A stretch of 64,000 bases of DNA from an uncultured Eubacteriales bacterium. Its GTDB lineage: Bacteria > Bacillota > Clostridia > Peptostreptococcales > Anaerovoracaceae. Each line of letters starts with the position of its first letter. Within the stretch, counting starts at the first letter, position 1. The stretch spans positions 1 to 64,000 of the forward strand of contig OMZI01000009.1 in the NCBI GenBank assembly GCA_900315485.1, given 5' to 3'. The position numbers were made by a program, and so were the translations under genes. The notes beneath the pieces are model-generated. The model was not told the DNA's origin. It saw nothing but the letters and a program-made list of their open reading frames with translations, and did no database searches. Positions 60,867 through 64,000 of the stretch are shown here, piece after piece.

Positions 60867-61823
60867 ATGCAGGTGAGTAAAACAGGGATCAACTCGGTAG
60901 ATGCTCTGTATGGAGTGAATTTCACCGGCAATATAATACCGAATTCGTGGTACAGCACCATACGGACAGAAAAAGGGAAGCCGGATCTGACAGCGATAAC
61001 GATCCTTTCTGAAATCATGTACTGGCACAGACCAAGAGAAGAGTGCGAAGAGAGTGATGCCGGAGGCATAAAGTTCAGCAAGCGGTTCAAGGCCGATATG
61101 TTGCAGCTGAGCTATAACCAAATTGAAAAAAAGTTCGGGCTGACCAAGGATCAGAGCAGAAGAGCTGTAGAACGTCTGGAGGCGCTCGGGCTGATAAAGA
61201 GGCATTTCAGAAAAGTCGAGACGGGCAACACCACACTCTACAACGTTATGTATATAGAACTCTTCACGGACAGGCTGATGGAGATCACTTTCCCTGACGG
61301 ATACGAACACCCTGGTAGGAAAAATCCGACCAGGGTGTCGGAAAAAACCGATAAGGTCATAGGAAATATCGGAACAGGTAGTGGGAAAAATCCTATGACA
61401 AATACAGAGAACACTACAAAGATTACAAACATAGATTACGACTCTATCTATCAAGAGGAAATAGAAAGTGTCCGAGAGCAGATAGATTATGAAGCTCTGA
61501 CAAGAGACATGGTATCAGACAGAGGAATGATAGATGAGATAGTAGAAATAATAGCAGAAAACAAGTTGTATGGAACCGAGCCGCAAATGATCAATGGAGC
61601 GCTGATACCAGCCTCGGTCATAAGAGAGAAATTCAGGAAGATAAACAGCTATGTGGTGAAGGAAGTAATAGACAGCCTGAGAGCGGCACCGAGAAACATT
61701 GTGAATACCAGAGGATATATCATGACGGCATTGTACAATGCATCATCGACATATGAGCTTGGACTGGATGTTGAGGTCACCAGAGGTATGTTCAGAAGGG
61801 AGGCGAACGCATGGGAAGCATGA
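60867..61823 (+). CDS. Element replication protein (DUF6017-like)
   Basis: A 318-residue protein of the type found as putative replication initiator in integrative elements of Clostridia. The N-terminal half has a winged-helix domain (YNQIEKKFGLTKDQSRRAVERLEALGLIKRHFR, covering about residues 85-118) preceded by NFTGNIIPNSWYSTIR. After a polar linker rich in Thr/Asn/Gly (150-190), the C-terminal third (200-310, ending NIVNTRGYIMTALYNA) resembles DUF6017. GAGGTG lies before the ATG. It probably supports replication of the excised circle. Confidence 0.72.
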   Translation: MQVSKTGINSVDALYGVNFTGNIIPNSWYSTIRTEKGKPDLTAITILSEIMYWHRPREECEESDAGGIKFSKRFKADMLQLSYNQIEKKFGLTKDQSRRAVERLEALGLIKRHFRKVETGNTTLYNVMYIELFTDRLMEITFPDGYEHPGRKNPTRVSEKTDKVIGNIGTGSGKNPMTNTENTTKITNIDYDSIYQEEIESVREQIDYEALTRDMVSDRGMIDEIVEIIAENKLYGTEPQMINGALIPASVIREKFRKINSYVVKEVIDSLRAAPRNIVNTRGYIMTALYNASSTYELGLDVEVTRGMFRREANAWEA

Positions 61824-61975
61824 CACCTATAAAATCGATCAGAGCAAAGTGCATTGACTGCTGTTGCGGCGAGAAGAAAGAGATACGACTCTGCCCGATC
61901 GAAAAGTGTGCACTATGGCCGTATAGGATGGGCAAGCGACCGGTAAAGGATACAGACATCGGCAAGAGGGATTGA
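61811..61975 (+). CDS. Small Cys-rich mobile-element protein
   Basis: A 54-residue protein with CIDCCCGEKKEIRLCP and CALWPYRMGKRP, a conserved small protein in phages and integrative elements, possibly a zinc ribbon. Cys residues fall in a C-x2-C-C-C...C...C pattern. AGGGAGG seven bases before 61811 favours that ATG over the one at 61820. Its start overlaps the replication gene's end by 13 bases. Confidence 0.72.
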   Translation: MGSMTPIKSIRAKCIDCCCGEKKEIRLCPIEKCALWPYRMGKRPVKDTDIGKRD

Positions 61976-61981
61976 GAACAG

Positions 61982-62038
61982 AAAAGTCGAGATAGCTAAG
62001 ACTTTTTTCTGAAAAGTGACCCGATATACGACACTTTT
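61982..62038 (+). terminator. Tandem hairpins after the Cys-rich gene
   Basis: AAAAGTC/GACTTTT (61982-61988 with 62000-62006, followed by TT) and AAAAGTG/CACTTTT (62012-62018 with 62032-62038). The first fits an intrinsic terminator. Confidence 0.5.
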
Positions 62039-62264
62039 GAGAAGGGTATAGACCGGGAACAATAATCAGACAGATCTTCATGACAGTCAGAGATCATGAA
62101 TGTGATCAAGAGGGATCCGAACTACTGTCATGTAGCTGAAGGACAAAGGAGCATATGAGGAGCACACAGTTGTGGATACAGAGGAGCCACACTGACTCCT
62201 GACAAGGGAGATAAAGGAAATGAACAATGAAAATGTATAGCCATAAAGGCCTCGCCGACTGAGA

Positions 62265-62316
62265 GCGAAATACACCCATCGCACAAACCTTGCGGTTCGT
62301 ACTCTGTGTATTTCGC
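62265..62316 (+). other. Candidate origin of transfer (oriT)
   Basis: An 11-bp perfect inverted repeat, GCGAAATACAC (62265-62275) and GTGTATTTCGC (62306-62316), with 30 bases between, lies 45 bases upstream of the relaxase gene. Mob-family relaxases nick next to such repeats. The remaining part of the gene-free stretch 61976-62361 holds only the tandem hairpins near 62000. Confidence 0.6.
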
Positions 62317-62361
62317 CTCGCGGGACGGTACCAATGAATACAAAGCGCTCAGGAAAAGGGG

Positions 62362-63435
62362 GTGACGCTTATAAAAAATGTGACTTTTATACAGCACGGA
62401 AAGCTGACAAATGTAGTCGGCAGGATCAGATATATCAGTGATGAAAAAAAACAGGAGAACCTGTATGCGGTCTATGAAACAGTGCCGAGGAAGTACTGGC
62501 GGGATCTTGCGAAAGAGAATCAGTCGGACTTCAGGAGGAGCGGAACGAGTGGGAACTGCATCGAGGCAAGGGAACTCATAATAGCTTTGCCGAAAGAATT
62601 GACACTATATGATCCGGATGAACTGCTCAGATACTTTGTTGAATCCTACCGAAAAGAGTATGGCACTGAGTGCATAGCAGCTCTCCACCATAACAAGAGG
62701 AAGACAAATTATCATATCCATCTGATCTATTCGGAGCGGCAGCAGCTGGAAGAACCGGTAAGAAAGATAGCGACTCGCAACATGTATTTTGATCCTGAAG
62801 GCAGGCATGTCAGGACGAAAAAGGAAGCGACCGCTGAAGGAAAACTGTTTCCTGGCTACAGCATGATACCCAAAGGCGAAGTGTATGAAGAGCATCTATT
62901 CGATAAAAAGAACCCGCTGTTCAAGCAGAAAACATTCACAGAAGATGCAAAAGTTTTCTTCACAGATCTCATGAACAGGCAGCTGTCTGAACCAAATCAG
63001 ATGCAGGTGTTTCCTAAAAACAGTCCATTCCTTCCGACCAAGAAGATCGGTAAGAACAATCCTAAAGCAGAATTCATAGAGGAGACTAACAGACTAAAGG
63101 ATGAATGGAACAAAAAGATATGGACAGCGTACCGTAATGGAGCACCCAAAGAGGGCCTGATAACGGTAAAGAGGGAACTGATATCAAAGCCGGTAGCAGA
63201 GTCAATCAAAGAAGCCGGCGGCAAAAGCGATCCCGGAAAATACAACAGCATACTTGTAAGGGCGATAGCGATAGTTGCGGAGATGTGCAGGCTGCTGAGC
63301 AAGCAGGGAAGGGAGACCTGGGCAGAAGCATGGGGAAAAGCACTGACCAAACTTATGGATATGGCGACAGAACAACTTGCCGGAAGAAGGATCGATATCA
63401 AAAAAGATACAAGACACAGAACAATGGAACGGTAG
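62362..63435 (+). CDS. MobA/MobL-type relaxase
   Basis: A 357-residue relaxase that would nick oriT and pilot the DNA strand in transfer. The HUH metal site is H118-I-H120 in NYHIHLIYSER, with the preceding ARELIIALPKEL motif (69-80) and ALHHNKRK; the catalytic Tyr candidate is in the N-terminal region (Y24, Y35, Y38 or Y45). The C-terminal part (about 225-350) is a basic helical region. It starts with GTG at 62362, AGGA seven bases ahead. Shorter than large MobA proteins with primase domains. Confidence 0.88.
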   Translation: MTLIKNVTFIQHGKLTNVVGRIRYISDEKKQENLYAVYETVPRKYWRDLAKENQSDFRRSGTSGNCIEARELIIALPKELTLYDPDELLRYFVESYRKEYGTECIAALHHNKRKTNYHIHLIYSERQQLEEPVRKIATRNMYFDPEGRHVRTKKEATAEGKLFPGYSMIPKGEVYEEHLFDKKNPLFKQKTFTEDAKVFFTDLMNRQLSEPNQMQVFPKNSPFLPTKKIGKNNPKAEFIEETNRLKDEWNKKIWTAYRNGAPKEGLITVKRELISKPVAESIKEAGGKSDPGKYNSILVRAIAIVAEMCRLLSKQGRETWAEAWGKALTKLMDMATEQLAGRRIDIKKDTRHRTMER

Positions 63436-63453
63436 ATATGACTGTGCTATAAT
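63425..63453 (+). promoter_or_regulatory. Promoter of the small membrane peptide RNA
   Basis: Extended -10 TGCTATAAT (63445-63453) with a weak -35 TGGAAC (63425-63430), spacer 17. Start expected at about 63460, the first base of the 5' pairing arm. Confidence 0.65.
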
Positions 63454-63457
63454 TCGG

Positions 63458-63720
63458 AAAGGCTACCATACACGGTAGGCGGTTAGCCCTCTCCGGAGGG
63501 ACTGTGACCCTCCGTATTTATAGAAATCCCTTGTGGAAATCTGATAGAAAGGAGGGCAATGCTATGGACGTATTCCAGTTCATGCAGATCGTGGGTTTCG
63601 CGCTCGCTTTCTTCGTAGCCGGGTACAGCCTTGGCAAAAGAAAATAACCGCCCAAGCCACTAAGCGGTTATAAACTTAATTGGTTATAATCGGGCTAACC
63701 GTCTATCGGTAGCCTTTTTC
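63458..63720 (+). ncRNA. Toxin-type mRNA with 5'-3' long-range pairing
   Basis: The 5' arm (63458-63489, from AAAGGCTACC to GGTTAGCCC) is largely complementary to the 3' arm (63692-63716, from GGGCTAACCG to GGTAGCCTT), which also forms the terminator hairpin before TTTTT. CCCTCC at 63508-63513 can cover the ribosome site GGAGGG at 63551-63556. The arrangement is that of type I toxin mRNAs kept untranslatable by end pairing. Confidence 0.6.
63564..63647 (+). CDS. Small hydrophobic peptide, putative type I toxin
   Basis: A 27-residue peptide: a short N-terminus (MDVFQF), a single membrane helix (about 7-22, QIVGFALAFFVAGYSL) and a basic end (GKRK). AAAGGAGG is eight bases upstream. Composition and size match the putative holin-like/TxpA-type membrane toxins of Bacillota. 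Around it are a promoter, end-pairing mRNA arms and a predicted antisense RNA, typical of a type I toxin-antitoxin unit. Toxicity is inferred. Confidence 0.6.
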   Translation: MDVFQFMQIVGFALAFFVAGYSLGKRK

Positions 63721-63721
63721 T
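63637..63721 (-). ncRNA. Predicted antisense RNA (antitoxin)
   Basis: A minus-strand promoter ends at 63728, so an RNA would start near 63721 and run leftwards. A hairpin AACCGC/GCGGTT (63669-63664 with 63651-63646) followed by ATTTTCTTTT would end it near 63637. The RNA of about 85 nucleotides is complementary to the 3' arm of the toxin mRNA and its stop codon region. Confidence 0.5.
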
Positions 63722-63727
63722 ATACTT

Positions 63728-63756
63728 ATAATAATCTGCTTACAATGCTTTTTCAA
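63728..63756 (-). promoter_or_regulatory. Antisense RNA promoter
   Basis: Minus-strand TTGAAA (63756-63751) and TATTAT (63733-63728) with a 17-base spacer. Confidence 0.55.
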
Positions 63757-63858
63757 GTACTTATGTGATAGTTCTTTATCATGTCAAACGATTCTTGCTT
63801 TACAGGTTTTGCAAATGAGCACTATCATTTTGTTACAGAATTAAGCAGGAGGTATACC

Positions 63859-64000
63859 ATGGATATTGGTAACAAGATTCAGAAAATAAGGGCTGATCAG
63901 GGTATGACACAAGCTGAGTTCGCTGACAAGTTTCATGTGTCAAGGCAGACGGTCTCAAACTGGGAAAATAATAAGAACTATCCGGATCTCAGCATTCTGA
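63859..64000 (+). CDS. XRE-family regulator, 5' part (runs off the window)
   Basis: ATG at 63859 with AGGAGG ahead opens a frame of 47 codons to the right edge. The product begins with a Cro/C1 helix-turn-helix: KIQKIRADQGMTQAEFADKF, then HVSRQTVSNWENN and YPDLSIL. This SRQTVSNWE recognition helix is common in clostridial regulators that carry a sensor or membrane C-terminus, which cannot be seen here. Confidence 0.88.
   Translation, partial: MDIGNKIQKIRADQGMTQAEFADKFHVSRQTVSNWENNKNYPDLSIL

Noticed and set aside
62152..62200. Short ORF starting near 62155 in the oriT region
   Set aside because: Only about 15 codons, with the ribosome site too close to the ATG; better treated as noncoding.

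Overview
The window is a roughly 50% GC chromosomal segment of an obligately anaerobic member of the Bacillota, most likely class Clostridia. The grounds are a CIRCE-controlled clpB, an MraZ-headed division and cell-wall cluster of Gram-positive type, strong AGGAGG ribosome sites, butyrate kinase, a double-cubane-cluster protein, a D-proline-reductase-like fragment and sodium-coupled transporters. I cannot name the genus from sequence alone; a relative of the Family XIII/Anaerovoracaceae group is a guess.

Layout. 1-5.4 kb: MgtC-like protein, SNF-type sodium symporter behind a structured leader, and clpB behind a perfect CIRCE. 5.4-12.1 kb: a tight run of alpha/beta hydrolase, membrane-anchored MurF-like ligase, Ddl-like ligase, DUF4230 protein, ClC transporter and TrmL. 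12.1-14 kb: an isolated PrdA N-terminal-like protein beside a double-cubane-cluster reductase. 14-19.2 kb: two vitamin modules, birA-bioY with a BirA operator over its promoter and thiT behind a TPP riboswitch, around a U32 protein. 19.2-37.5 kb: mixed metabolism, with HD hydrolase, putative metal exporter, sirtuin, permuted GH3 glycosidase, butyrate kinase, Fe-S aldo/keto reductase, putative glycosidase, Old-Yellow-Enzyme-type oxidoreductase, nucleoside kinase and NhaC antiporter.

37.5-53 kb is the division/wall cluster: mraZ-rsmH-ftsL, then PBP-mraY-murD-ftsW-murG-ftsQ, then ftsZ, an rRNA/tRNA methyltransferase, zapA and mutS2. murC, murE, murF and ftsA are not in it; a MurF-like gene lies 30 kb upstream next to ddl, so the last two steps of the stem peptide form a separate operon. 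53-58 kb: DUF523, argS, a radical-SAM-like protein that has lost all three cluster cysteines, and a TPR protein.

58.2-64 kb: tRNA-Asn, tRNA-Leu and tRNA-fMet under one promoter. Directly behind tRNA-fMet begins an integrative mobilizable element: tyrosine integrase and XRE repressor on the minus strand, a 47-bp perfect palindromic operator, excisionase-like and replication genes, a Cys-rich small protein, a candidate oriT, a MobA/MobL relaxase, and a locus with the architecture of a type I toxin-antitoxin system. The element runs off the right edge.

The most unusual items are the cysteine-less radical-SAM homologue (55385-56908), the small membrane peptide locus with 5'-3' RNA pairing and a predicted antisense RNA (63425-63756), and the stand-alone PrdA-like protein (12280-12690).
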